This document shows, in pieces, positions 1-7,461 of a stretch of DNA of 11,364 nucleotides; position 1 is the first letter of the stretch, and each line of letters begins with the position of its first letter. Position numbers and translations under genes: made by a program. The DNA is from a bacterium (GTDB lineage Bacteria; Desulfobacterota; Binatia; UBA12015): NCBI GenBank assembly GCA_029976905.1, contig JAPOLW010000075.1, positions 1 through 11,364 on the forward strand. Direction: 5' to 3'. Below the pieces are notes generated by a model, which saw nothing but the letters and a program-made list of their open reading frames with translations, searched no databases and was not told where the DNA came from.

Positions 1-203
1 GTGCGCTGTGAGCGGGGCAGGGCCCTTCGTTTCGATTTTGTGGCAAAAGAAGGCGGTGTCCCATCCTCCACCCGGTCGAGCTTCCGGGGCTCGCGCTCTA
101 CCGTGTCGGCCATGTCGAGTTCCGCCCAAACGCCATCGAGTGGGGGTTGCCCGACAGTGCACCGTCGCGGTCCGGTGGGGAGACGATTCTCGCGCCCGCG
201 TGA
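1..203 (+). CDS. Possible 3' end of an upstream gene, frame broken near position 60
   Basis: From about position 60 to the TGA at 201-203, one + frame reads as a convincing protein tail (ILHPVELPGLALYRVGHVEF, then RPNAIEWGLPD, ending ILAPA) with strong G/C at third codon positions. That frame cannot extend left because it has a TGA at 9-11. The frame starting at base 1 gives ALRFDFVAKEGGV up to base 60 and would join smoothly to the tail if one base were restored in the CCC run at 60-62. This suggests either a one-base deletion in the organism or a sequence error. The stop lies 42 bases before the methyltransferase start, so the two could share a transcript. I do not recognise the family. Confidence is limited because only about 67 codons are visible and no motif confirms it. 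Confidence 0.35.
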
Positions 204-245
204 GAGATCATTGAACCAGCGTCCGACCACCCATAGAATCCGCGT

Positions 246-1208
246 GTGTCGGATCCTTGTCCCTCTTGCGCAGACGTGCGGACCGTTCGCCGTTGGACCG
301 TAACGGATCGCGTCTACCGGACGACGAGTGAATCCTTCGAGATGAGTCGATGCGACGCCTGTGGCGTATCCTATCTCGATCCACCACCCGCCCCGGGTGA
401 TCTAGCCCGGTATTATCCGAAGAGCTTCTGGCGTGGGGGTCGCGAAGACGGAGAAGACGATGCGCGTGGCCGGCTCACCGAGTGGTACCGCCAGCTCATC
501 CTGCGGGATCACGCGCGCTTTGTCGGTGGAATCATCCAGGAGCAGCAAGCGGCCGGGACGTGGCGAGGTCTCCTCGACGTCGGATGCGGGGATGGCTCGA
601 CGCTGGCCTCGTTCCAGTGTGCGCCCTGCGTCGGCCTCGACAGCGCCGAGGATGCGGTCCACCACGCGCGAACCCGCGGACTATCGGCCGTGCGGGCAGT
701 GCCGGATGCGATTCCCTTCCGGGATGGCTCGTTTTCGGTCGTGACGATGTTCCACTTTCTCGAACACGTGCGCCCGGCCGAGCCTCATCTCCGGGCGGCG
801 CGGAATCTTCTCACGGACCGTGGCGAACTGGTCGTGCAGGTCCCCAACGCGGCCAGTCTGGGTGCCGCGGCATTTGGAAGGCGATGGCATGGGTTCGATC
901 CCCCACGCCACCTGGTGAATTACAATCCGGGCGCCCTCCGCCGCACGATCGAAAAGGCGGGGTTCGAGATCGTCTCCGAAAACCACTTCTGCCTGCGCGA
1001 CAACCCTGCAACGCTGGCGACCAGCCTGGCGCCGGGGCTCTACCCTCCGGCGCGCGTGGCGCGCGGTACGGCTGGCGAAGGAGTCGCTGCCCTCGTCGGG
1101 GATCTCTCGTATCTCGCCCTCACGGTGGTTGCGATTCCCTTCGCGTTGCTCGGGAGCGCCCTGGGGCGCGGGGAGTCGATCATGGTTCGCTGTCGACCGC
1201 GGCGCTAG
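246..1208 (+). CDS. Class I SAM-dependent methyltransferase with N-terminal zinc-ribbon-like motif
   Basis: This 320-residue protein probably transfers a methyl group from S-adenosylmethionine; the acceptor cannot be told from the sequence. The N-terminus has two CxxC pairs (C5/C8 and C36/C39), as in a zinc ribbon. A Rossmann methyltransferase core follows: motif I is DVGCGDGS (111-118), an acidic residue falls in GLDSAED (130-136), and FHFLEHV (169-175) is the usual post-II motif of the Methyltransf_11/23 group. HGFDPPRHLVNYNP (215-228) followed by a helix ending KAGFEIV is typical of the group that acts in surface-glycan and secondary metabolism. Residues about 286-306 are hydrophobic and could touch the membrane. 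GTG at 246 is the only in-frame start after the TAG at 234-236 that keeps the first CxxC pair; no strong ribosome binding site is visible. The next in-frame ATG (residue 33) would lose that pair. Confidence 0.85.
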   Translation: MSDPCPSCADVRTVRRWTVTDRVYRTTSESFEMSRCDACGVSYLDPPPAPGDLARYYPKSFWRGGREDGEDDARGRLTEWYRQLILRDHARFVGGIIQEQQAAGTWRGLLDVGCGDGSTLASFQCAPCVGLDSAEDAVHHARTRGLSAVRAVPDAIPFRDGSFSVVTMFHFLEHVRPAEPHLRAARNLLTDRGELVVQVPNAASLGAAAFGRRWHGFDPPRHLVNYNPGALRRTIEKAGFEIVSENHFCLRDNPATLATSLAPGLYPPARVARGTAGEGVAALVGDLSYLALTVVAIPFALLGSALGRGESIMVRCRPRR

Positions 1209-1526
1209 TCGGTTTCGTCTCCCGCGCCGAGATCCTTGCGAACGATGGAGTTGCCGCCGCTCTGTCTCGCGATGCCCACCGATTTCTGGACGCGGCCGGT
1301 TCGGCGACTGGTCGAGCCGAGTCGCCGGACCGGCGTTCCGGTCGGTCGTGCGGTCGTGCGGGAATCGCCTGGAAGCTAGAGCCGGGGCTCTTTTCCTGGT
1401 AGCGGTGGGGCGCTGGTCGGGGGCTGCGCCCGGCCCGCGGGAACTTTGCGCACGACGCATCTCTTCGCGAAGCGGCGCCGGCATCGGTGCGCGGCGGGCG
1501 GCGCGGCGTCGAGGCGCGGGCGCGAC
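1209..1526. other. Intergenic stretch before the P450; no supported gene
   Basis: Between the methyltransferase stop and the P450 ribosome binding site I see no convincing gene. A 44-codon + frame (ATG at 1245, TAG at 1377) begins MELPPLCLAMPTDFW. It has no clear Shine-Dalgarno sequence and no recognisable motif. The P450 frame itself is open from 1403, with an unlikely GTG start at 1487, but the residues between 1487 and 1538 are Arg/Gly/Ala-rich and look like translated noncoding high-GC DNA. The stretch may hold the P450 promoter, but I could not pick out convincing -35/-10 boxes. Confidence 0.4.
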
Positions 1527-1532
1527 GGAGGA
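1527..1532 (+). promoter_or_regulatory. Shine-Dalgarno sequence supporting an ATT start for the P450
   Basis: GGAGGA lies five bases before the ATT at 1538-1540, which is in the P450 frame. This is the best ribosome binding site near the gene's 5' end, and its spacing fits initiation at the ATT rather than at the upstream GTG (1487), which has no such sequence ahead of it. Confidence 0.55.
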
Positions 1533-1537
1533 CAACC

Positions 1538-2734
1538 ATTTCCATCGACGACATCGACCTCGTTTCGCTCACGGCCTATCGGGACGGGCCGCCTTTTGCG
1601 GCATTCGCGCGACTGCGCGCCGAGGACCCGGTGCATTGGCATCCCGAGGCCCGCGGACCGGGCTTCTGGGCCGTCACGCGTCATGCGGAGGTCGTCGAGG
1701 TCTCCCGGGATTCCGCCACGTTCTCCTCCGAGCGGGGCGGGACGATGCTGGCGACGCCGGAGCCGGTCGAGCTCATGGGGATCCAGCAGATGCTGCTCAA
1801 CATGGATCCGCCCCGCCACACGCGGCTGCGGGCGCTCGTGAACAAGGGATTCACTCCGCGTCGCGTCGCCGAGCTCGGGCAGCGCGTCAGCGAACTCACC
1901 TCGCAAATCGTCGAGAGCGCGGCGGGTCGTGGCGCATTCGATTTCGTGACCAGCGTTGCCGGCGAGCTTCCCTCCTTCATGATCGCCCACCTGATGGGAA
2001 TCCCCCTGGAGGATGGGCGCGAGCTCTACCGCCTGACCGAGCGCATGCATGCGAGCGACCCCGACGATCCGCTGAATCTCGATGTCCGGACCGCCATGGG
2101 GGAGATGATGAACTACTCTGCCCGTTTGCGAACGGAGAAGGAGAAGGATCCGGGTCGGGACCTTGCCAGCACGCTGCTCGCGGCCGAAATCGACGGCGAG
2201 CGGCTCACGGAGTTCGAATTCCACATGTTCTTTCTCCTCCTCATCAATGCGGGAGGCGATACGACCCGAAACCTGGTGGCCGGGGGGATGCAGGCTCTTT
2301 TCGAGCACCCCGAGCAATACGCACGCCTGCGGGCCGATCCGGGGCTGCTGGACGTCGCGATCGAAGAGATGCTGCGCTGGGTGACTCCGGTAATCCACTT
2401 CCGTCGGACGGCGACCCGGGACTGCGTGATCGCCGGGCAAGCGATCCGCGAGGGGGACAAGGTGGTGGTCTTCTACAGCTCGGCCAATCGGGATGAAGCG
2501 GTCTTTGCCGATCCGGATCGCTTCGACGTCGGCCGCACACCAAACGAGCACGTGGCCTTTGGTGGGGGCGGCACCCACTTTTGTCTTGGTGCGAATCTCG
2601 CTCGATTGGAGACGCGAACGCTCCTGTCGCGCATCCTGGACCGCATGCCGGGGCTACGGCTGGCTGGACCCGTCGAACGATTGTCGTCCAACTTCATCAA
2701 CGGTCCCCGCCGGATGCCAGTCGAGATCGTCTGA
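1538..2734 (+). CDS. Cytochrome P450, bacterial soluble type (CYP124/125/142-like signatures)
   Basis: This is a heme monooxygenase that would insert oxygen into an organic substrate using electrons from a separate ferredoxin/reductase; no redox partner is encoded here. Numbered from the ATT start (398 aa, the usual bacterial CYP length), it shows the C-helix segment HTRLRALVNKGFTPRRV (94-110), the I-helix oxygen-activation motif AGGDTT (238-243), the K-helix ExxR (E277-R280), and the heme loop FGGGGTHFCLG (341-351) with the axial ligand C349. The heme loop and the C-terminal SNFINGPRRMPVEI resemble the CYP124/125/142 lipid- and steroid-oxidising group, so a sterol, terpenoid or fatty-acid substrate is a reasonable guess but not proven. 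Start choice: ATT at 1538 has a well-spaced GGAGGA and gives an N-terminus (SIDDIDLVS) like relatives. GTG at 1487 would add 17 Arg-rich residues with no ribosome binding site. The gene converges with the - strand gene ending at 2782. Confidence 0.93.
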   Translation: MSIDDIDLVSLTAYRDGPPFAAFARLRAEDPVHWHPEARGPGFWAVTRHAEVVEVSRDSATFSSERGGTMLATPEPVELMGIQQMLLNMDPPRHTRLRALVNKGFTPRRVAELGQRVSELTSQIVESAAGRGAFDFVTSVAGELPSFMIAHLMGIPLEDGRELYRLTERMHASDPDDPLNLDVRTAMGEMMNYSARLRTEKEKDPGRDLASTLLAAEIDGERLTEFEFHMFFLLLINAGGDTTRNLVAGGMQALFEHPEQYARLRADPGLLDVAIEEMLRWVTPVIHFRRTATRDCVIAGQAIREGDKVVVFYSSANRDEAVFADPDRFDVGRTPNEHVAFGGGGTHFCLGANLARLETRTLLSRILDRMPGLRLAGPVERLSSNFINGPRRMPVEIV

Positions 2735-2781
2735 CGCGGACGTGGAGCCGGCCGGGCCGTGGGTGTCCGAACGCGGGCCTT

Positions 2782-3396
2782 CTAGACCAGAAAGAAGGCG
2801 AGGATACCCACCGCGGTGCCCACGTAGCCGCCCGTGCCGAGGGCGCCGGAGAGGAGTCGACGCTCGAGTTCCTTCTGGGGATCGCCTCCGCTCGACGTCC
2901 GCCAGGCGACCGGGATCTCGAAGAAGCTGACCTGGACGGCACGCGAGATGAAGACGGCCAGCAAGATGGCCCGGCTCGCCGTGTCCATGGGGACGAGGCC
3001 TACGCATAGGGCAACGAGCACCCACGGCATCAAAATGCCTCCCCAACTCATCCACAAGAATTGTCGGGCTCCGTTCTGGTCGAAGGGGAAGTTGAACATG
3101 AAGAAGTACCCGACGGGCTTCTCCAGCGCCTGCGTGGCCGATCCGGCGAGGCGGGCGCCAGCGTAGTGCCCCCATTCGTGAAGGATGCCGGTGACGATCG
3201 TCGCCGCCAAGACCGAGTTCGCAATCGCGACGGCGTGCGCGAGCCCCCAACCGCTCACGCTGGCCCAGGTGTCGGCCGCTCCCCAGAGGGTCAGGGTGGC
3301 GACGAAGGCGACGGAGTGGAGGAGCCCGACCTTCTTCAGGTTCGCGAGATCCTGCTTGCGGGCGGCTCCGGCAGCTACGGTCTCTTCTTCAGTCAT
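2782..3396 (-). CDS. Small integral-membrane protein with HExxH motif, M50/site-2-protease-like
   Basis: This 204-residue membrane protein has HEWGH at residues 73-77 inside a hydrophobic segment (TGILHEWGHYAGARLAG). That is the zinc-binding HExxH of intramembrane metalloproteases of the M50/site-2 protease type. Other hydrophobic segments lie at about 26-46, 52-70, 118-135, 140-158 and 188-203, so five or so membrane spans are likely. The second M50 signature (NPDG, which supplies the third zinc ligand) is not obvious; D106 in FPFDQNG and the MSWGG at 116-120 are only possible substitutes. It is shorter than classical site-2 proteases and has no PDZ domain. A membrane protease is therefore the best guess, and a non-proteolytic M50-like protein is possible. 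ATG at 3396 is preceded by a weak GAAGA. The gene lies 250 bases downstream of the transporter/spermidine-synthase-like gene. Confidence 0.75.
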   Translation of the reverse strand: MTEEETVAAGAARKQDLANLKKVGLLHSVAFVATLTLWGAADTWASVSGWGLAHAVAIANSVLAATIVTGILHEWGHYAGARLAGSATQALEKPVGYFFMFNFPFDQNGARQFLWMSWGGILMPWVLVALCVGLVPMDTASRAILLAVFISRAVQVSFFEIPVAWRTSSGGDPQKELERRLLSGALGTGGYVGTAVGILAFFLV

Positions 3397-3646
3397 GCGG
3401 ATCTTCTAGCACGTCCAGCCGCAGCGTGGTGCCCCGGGGCCCGCCGGGCGAAATCGCCGGGATGCTCGCCTTCGGGCGGACGCTATCCCCGCCATCGGGC
3501 CGACTCCGCCGACCGGTGCGGCCCAGGGGGCGGGGTGCCCGGAGCGAGCGCGACTACCCGCTCCTGCTCGAACCGAGCGCGACGACATCCGAACCCGCTC
3601 GCCTGGAGGGCCGACAGAGATCCCGCGGCGCTTGCGTTCCTTCGCG

Positions 3647-6151
3647 TCAGGCCGGCGGGGAGGAAGAGGAGAGGCTCGGCTTTCCTCCGCGCGCTCGTTG
3701 ATCCACGCGCTTGCGCGCCGCTTCCACCTCGCGGACGAGAGCGGCCTCGGTCAGGTCTCCCCTCCCCGTGACGGAGGGGCTGACCTCCTCTTGATGCTCG
3801 ATCATCTGGGCGACCTTGCCCAGGAAACTTCCGAAGACCTTCGGATCGAGCTTGTCGTTGACCGTGAAATAGAAATACGCGCTGTTGAGATTGCTCATCC
3901 CGAAAAAGGAATCTCGCGAGCGCGGCACGCTGAAATCGAGAATGGTCTTGTCATCGACGACCAGCGGGCCGGATCCGGCGAATCGCTGCGCTCCCTCCTG
4001 GTCGAACATGAAGTAGGTGAGGAATTCGAAGGGGGCGTTTGCGCCCAGGCTTTCGAGGTCCGCGCGAATGGCCTCGTGCTGCCAGCGCTCTTGTAACTGT
4101 TCGAGGTCGGGCGGGCGTGGGACCATGCTGCCATTGACGATCCAGGAGAACTTTCCGGGATCGTGCCAGACGGAGACGTACGGAAAGACGTCGAGCGCCG
4201 TCCGAACCAGGTGGCGCATGTCCTCTTCGGGGGTCATCGCCACGTTGACCCACACGCTGAAGACACCGCCGGGCGCCAGGTGGTCGCGTGCGAGCTCGTA
4301 GAACTCGCGGGTGTAGAGATTCACGACGCCCCGCGTGTGGAGTTCGGGGGGGTCGAGCCGGATGATGTCGTACTTCTCCTTACTCGTCAGGAGATGGTTT
4401 CGACCGTCCGTAATGTGCAGGGAGACGCGTGGGTCATGGATCGACCGACGGTTGGTTTCCTCGAAGTGCTCCGCCGCCTCGATGACCCCGGGGCTCAGTT
4501 CCACGCAGTCGACGTGTTCGACCGAGGGGTGCTGCAGGACGGCGGAGAGGGAATTCCCGACGCCGAATGCGATCTGGAGTACGCGCTTGGGCTCGGGATG
4601 AAGAAGCAGAGGAAGATGTCCGTACATGCGGTCACCGATGACGGTCCCGGTTCCGGCCGTGCCGCGGCCATCGGAGAAGCGGATCATCCGCCGCCCGAGT
4701 TCGTCTTCGGTGACCATCACCGTGTCGGTGATTTCCTCCTTGTAGAAGAGGATCTTGTGGAATCGCTCGCGGAACTGGAGAGCGAAGAAGTCGGCCGGCA
4801 GAAGAACGAAGGCCAGTGCTGCCGTCACAGCGGCCGCGCCGACCAGCGAGAGGGCGCGTCGATCCCGCTGTCCCTGGAGGGCGAGCACCGCGGCGAGGGC
4901 CAGGTTGATTCCCACCAGCATCAGGAAGGACCCACGCATCCCGAGAGCGGGCAGGACGACGAAGCCGACGATGAGAGATCCCAGGATCGAACCGATCGTG
5001 TTGAGGAGATAGACGATGCCGATTCTGCGTCCCATGGTCTGCAGAGATTCGACGGCAACGCGGGTCACGAGTGGGAACATGGCACCGAGGAGCAGCGTGG
5101 TCACCAGAAGAGCCAGCCCCGCTTCGATGAAGATGGTCGTCACGGCCGAACCGAAGGACCGCACGGCGCCGAAGATCGGGATGAGCCTCTCGAAGTTGCC
5201 GTAGAGCACGAGCGCAGCCAGGACCGAGAGGGCAACCAGGAACTGCACGAAGCCGATCGCGAGCACCGGGCGCTCGAAACGGTCGGCAAAACGCGCGATC
5301 AGAGCGCTGCCCGCGCCGAGGCCGAGCAGGAACGTGGCCAGAATGGCGGTGTAGGCGTAGGTCGAGTTGTGGGTGTAGTGCTCGAGCGCCCGCGTCCATA
5401 GAATTTCGTAGCCCATGGCCGTGAAGCCGGAAACCGCGTAGGCGAAGGTGACGAGCGCGACCACGCCCATCGGTATGTGCTTCGCGCCCGGGACTTCGGG
5501 CTCGGCAGCGGGGGCGGAGGGAGCGACCCGATGGGACCGGCCCACGACCAGCGCCAGGACTCCGACGATCAGATTGATCGACGCTGCCGTCGCGCTGGTG
5601 CCGAACATGCCGAGTTCGGGGATGAGCACGAATCCTGCCAGGAGGCATCCGGTGACTGCTCCCAGGGTGTTGGCCGCGTACAGCGCACCCGCTCCCAATC
5701 CAACCGAGTCTTCCTCCCCGATCACGGCGCGGCTGAGAAGCGGCAGGGTGATCCCCATCAGGGTCGTGGGAAGGAGCAGAACCACGAAGGCAAGGAGGAA
5801 GCGGGAGGTCGTGAAGAGAACTCCCTGGCCACCGAAGGCGTCGTGGATCGCGATGAAGGCCGGGGGGAGGGCCTCGGCCAGAATGAAGGGGGTTGCGATG
5901 CCCGACAGACCGATGCCGATTTCGATCAATCCGAAGCCCGACATCGGGCGCCGAATCCGGTCGGCGATGCGCGTGCTGATTGCCGAGCCGATCGCCAGGC
6001 CGGCCATGAACGCGCACAGGACCGTGGTCAGGGCGTAGACCGTGACCGACAGGGTGAGGCTCAACTGGCGGATCCAGACGATCTCGTAGGAGAGCGCGGC
6101 TGCTCCGGAAAAGAAGAAGAAGACGAGCAGCAGAATCGAGTGCTGGGGCAT
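3647..6151 (-). CDS. Fused multi-span membrane (MFS-like) and spermidine-synthase-like protein
   Basis: This 834-residue protein has two parts. Residues 1 to about 455 hold roughly 13 hydrophobic segments in two similar halves: ALSYEIVWIR (19-28) and MAGLAIGSA (49-57) in the first half match MGYEILWTR (246-254) and LLGLGAGSA (275-283) in the second, each followed by an ADR..RP loop. YAANTLGAVTG (158-168) likewise matches YLLNTIGSILG (381-391). Residues about 465-800 form a SAM/decarboxy-SAM-binding domain like spermidine synthase: RVLQIAFGVGNS (523-534), VDCVELSPGVIEAA (547-560), DPRVSLHITDGRNHL (573-587), DIIRLDPPELHTRGVVNLYT (595-614) and FYELARDHLAPGGVFSVWV (617-635). This architecture is known as fused spermidine synthase/MFS. 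The glycine motif is degenerate (GVGN rather than GGGDG), so true aminopropyltransferase activity is uncertain. ATG at 6151 has a GGAG about 11 bases upstream. The C-terminal tail is Ser/Pro-rich. Confidence 0.88.
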   Translation of the reverse strand: MPQHSILLLVFFFFSGAAALSYEIVWIRQLSLTLSVTVYALTTVLCAFMAGLAIGSAISTRIADRIRRPMSGFGLIEIGIGLSGIATPFILAEALPPAFIAIHDAFGGQGVLFTTSRFLLAFVVLLLPTTLMGITLPLLSRAVIGEEDSVGLGAGALYAANTLGAVTGCLLAGFVLIPELGMFGTSATAASINLIVGVLALVVGRSHRVAPSAPAAEPEVPGAKHIPMGVVALVTFAYAVSGFTAMGYEILWTRALEHYTHNSTYAYTAILATFLLGLGAGSALIARFADRFERPVLAIGFVQFLVALSVLAALVLYGNFERLIPIFGAVRSFGSAVTTIFIEAGLALLVTTLLLGAMFPLVTRVAVESLQTMGRRIGIVYLLNTIGSILGSLIVGFVVLPALGMRGSFLMLVGINLALAAVLALQGQRDRRALSLVGAAAVTAALAFVLLPADFFALQFRERFHKILFYKEEITDTVMVTEDELGRRMIRFSDGRGTAGTGTVIGDRMYGHLPLLLHPEPKRVLQIAFGVGNSLSAVLQHPSVEHVDCVELSPGVIEAAEHFEETNRRSIHDPRVSLHITDGRNHLLTSKEKYDIIRLDPPELHTRGVVNLYTREFYELARDHLAPGGVFSVWVNVAMTPEEDMRHLVRTALDVFPYVSVWHDPGKFSWIVNGSMVPRPPDLEQLQERWQHEAIRADLESLGANAPFEFLTYFMFDQEGAQRFAGSGPLVVDDKTILDFSVPRSRDSFFGMSNLNSAYFYFTVNDKLDPKVFGSFLGKVAQMIEHQEEVSPSVTGRGDLTEAALVREVEAARKRVDQRARGGKPSLSSSSPPA

Positions 6152-6183
6152 GCGCTATCGCACTCCAGAGGACTTGCGGGAAA

Positions 6184-6198
6184 CCGCCGAGCAGGCGG
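6184..6198 (-). terminator. Weak hairpin followed by TTT, between the SGNH and fusion genes
   Basis: Read on the - strand, CCGCC-TGCTC-GGCGG forms a 5-bp GC stem with a five-base loop, followed directly by TTT. It lies 33 bases before the start of the transporter/spermidine-synthase-like gene and about 150 bases after the SGNH hydrolase stop. It could end SGNH transcripts or act as an attenuator. The T-run is short, so this may be chance in GC-rich DNA. Confidence 0.25.
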
Positions 6199-6224
6199 CA
6201 GGGACTATGAAGGTGGTGCGCATG

Positions 6225-6238
6225 GATCGAAAACGATC
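6225..6238. repeat. Short perfect inverted repeat (GATCG-AAAA-CGATC)
   Basis: A perfect 5-bp inverted repeat around a four-base A (or T on the - strand) loop lies in the 194-base gap upstream of the transporter/spermidine-synthase-like gene. It could be a small hairpin or a regulator half-site pair. There is no second copy in the window to support either reading. Confidence 0.25.
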
Positions 6239-6345
6239 TCGGTAGTCTATCCCAGCGGGGGTTTTTGCGCCAGACAAAGGAGGCGAATGCCGGCGGGCAA
6301 CTCCCGGGAGGCATCGAGTCGAACGAGCTTCTCGACGTTGCCGGG

Positions 6346-7461
6346 TCAGCGCTCCTTCCCGAGAAGCGGCCCTTGCAGCAGTTCGGTCGAGATGGCGTCG
6401 GCCGCGATCGCATGCCCCTCGCTGGTCGGGTGCCAGAGGTCGACGAAGAGATCCTTTCGCCCGCGTTCCGAAGCACGGAAGGCGGGCGTCAGGTCGATGA
6501 CCGTCCAGCCTTCCTCGCGTCCGATCGCTTCGAGCGTGCTCGCAGCAGCAGCCGTTCCCGCTTCCGGGTCGATCTCCATGGCGCTCGGGAACACGAGGAC
6601 TCCGAACTCCGATCCAACTGCGGCGGCATTTTGGGCGATGTCGTCGTAGCGTGCTCGGAGCCAATCCCACTCGGTTGCGAAGCGGGCATCGGCACGAACC
6701 TCGAAGGCGTCGAGCACCTCCTCGCGGTTCGCGGGTTCGCGGCCGGGGCCGAGCAGGCCTCCCAGGAGCGTGCGGCAGAGGCTGGAGCGGTCGCAGAGCG
6801 CGGCGATTCGGGAAACCTCCCAGGGCTTCGAGGCGGCCCGGGCGGCATTGGGAAAGGCGCTCGGGGGTAGGGTTCCCAGGCGCTGCAACGTCGAGGCCCC
6901 GAAATGATGCCGTGGGTCATTGAGATCGTTGACGCAGAACTGGACCAGTGTCAGGTCGGGTTCGTATTTCTGTACGACGCCGCGAAAGAGTTCGGCTTCG
7001 TTGTACGGATTGAAACCGCTGACCCCGAAATTGAGGACTTCGACCCGATTCCTTGGCCCCGGAAGGTTTTCGTGGTGCGCGAGTCGCTCTTCGAGTCGCG
7101 CCACGAAGCCGTCCTCGACGGGTACGCCGAACCCGAAGGTGACCGAATCACCGAGGATCGCAATCCGGAACACGTCTGGCGATTTCGTTGCCCGGCGATC
7201 CCGGTCGCGAAAACCGTGTTTGCCGATGCGGTAGTCCACGTCGCCGGTGGGCGCGCGCGCCGAGGCGCCGGGAACGAGGTCGTAGAGCCAAGGGAGATCT
7301 GGCCGCGGACGGTGGAGGCGGCGAAAAGAGGACTGTGGCTCGAGTTGCGCCGCGATCCACTCTCCGGTCAGAAGCACGGCGACGGTGATCGCGACGGCCA
7401 GCGCGACGCTCTTCCCTCTCGCCACAGAAGTGCGGATACCACCGTCCGGATCGGGACGCAC
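6346..7461 (-). CDS. Membrane-anchored SGNH/GDSL-family hydrolase
   Basis: This 371-residue protein would hydrolyse or transfer an acyl or similar ester group outside the cytoplasm. Residues about 17-33 (KSVALAVAITVAVLLTG) form one N-terminal membrane anchor or uncleaved signal. The SGNH blocks follow: block I GDSVTFGFG (104-112, nucleophile S106), block II NFGVSGFNPY (144-153, Gly), block III VQFCVNDLND (173-182, Asn178) and block V DLWHPTSEGH (341-350, D341/H344). DYRIGKHGFRDRD (76-88) before block I is common in exported SGNH proteins linked to polysaccharide or lipid modification. GTG at 7461 is the first possible start, as an in-frame TGA lies only three codons upstream; a GTG at 7425 is a credible alternative that keeps the anchor intact. 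It starts 123 bases after the acyltransferase stop. The ester substrate cannot be told from sequence. Confidence 0.85.
   Translation of the reverse strand: MRPDPDGGIRTSVARGKSVALAVAITVAVLLTGEWIAAQLEPQSSFRRLHRPRPDLPWLYDLVPGASARAPTGDVDYRIGKHGFRDRDRRATKSPDVFRIAILGDSVTFGFGVPVEDGFVARLEERLAHHENLPGPRNRVEVLNFGVSGFNPYNEAELFRGVVQKYEPDLTLVQFCVNDLNDPRHHFGASTLQRLGTLPPSAFPNAARAASKPWEVSRIAALCDRSSLCRTLLGGLLGPGREPANREEVLDAFEVRADARFATEWDWLRARYDDIAQNAAAVGSEFGVLVFPSAMEIDPEAGTAAAASTLEAIGREEGWTVIDLTPAFRASERGRKDLFVDLWHPTSEGHAIAADAISTELLQGPLLGKER

Noticed and set aside
1376..2578. 400-codon open frame antisense to the P450
   Set aside because: Its translation is His/Arg/Gly-rich with no family motif, and it mirrors the G/C-biased codons of the P450; a typical high-GC shadow.
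2735..2781. Possible bidirectional terminator between the convergent genes (CGGAC at 2737-2741, GTCCG at 2765-2769)
   Set aside because: The stem is only 5 bp around a 23-base GC-rich interior, with no T-run on either side; not distinguishable from chance.
3397..3646. 60-codon - strand frame (3406-3588) between the fusion gene and the HExxH gene
   Set aside because: It is Arg/Ala/Gly/Pro-rich without motif or ribosome binding site; it reads as noncoding GC-rich DNA.
6301..6310. 10-bp palindrome CTCCCGGGAG downstream of the SGNH gene
   Set aside because: A single short GC palindrome is expected by chance in this composition and has no partner elsewhere.
4632..6476. 614-codon - strand frame overlapping the transporter/synthase gene
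   Set aside because: It is a +1-type shadow rich in Arg/Pro/His, crossing a gene boundary, whereas the chosen frame has clear membrane spans and motifs.
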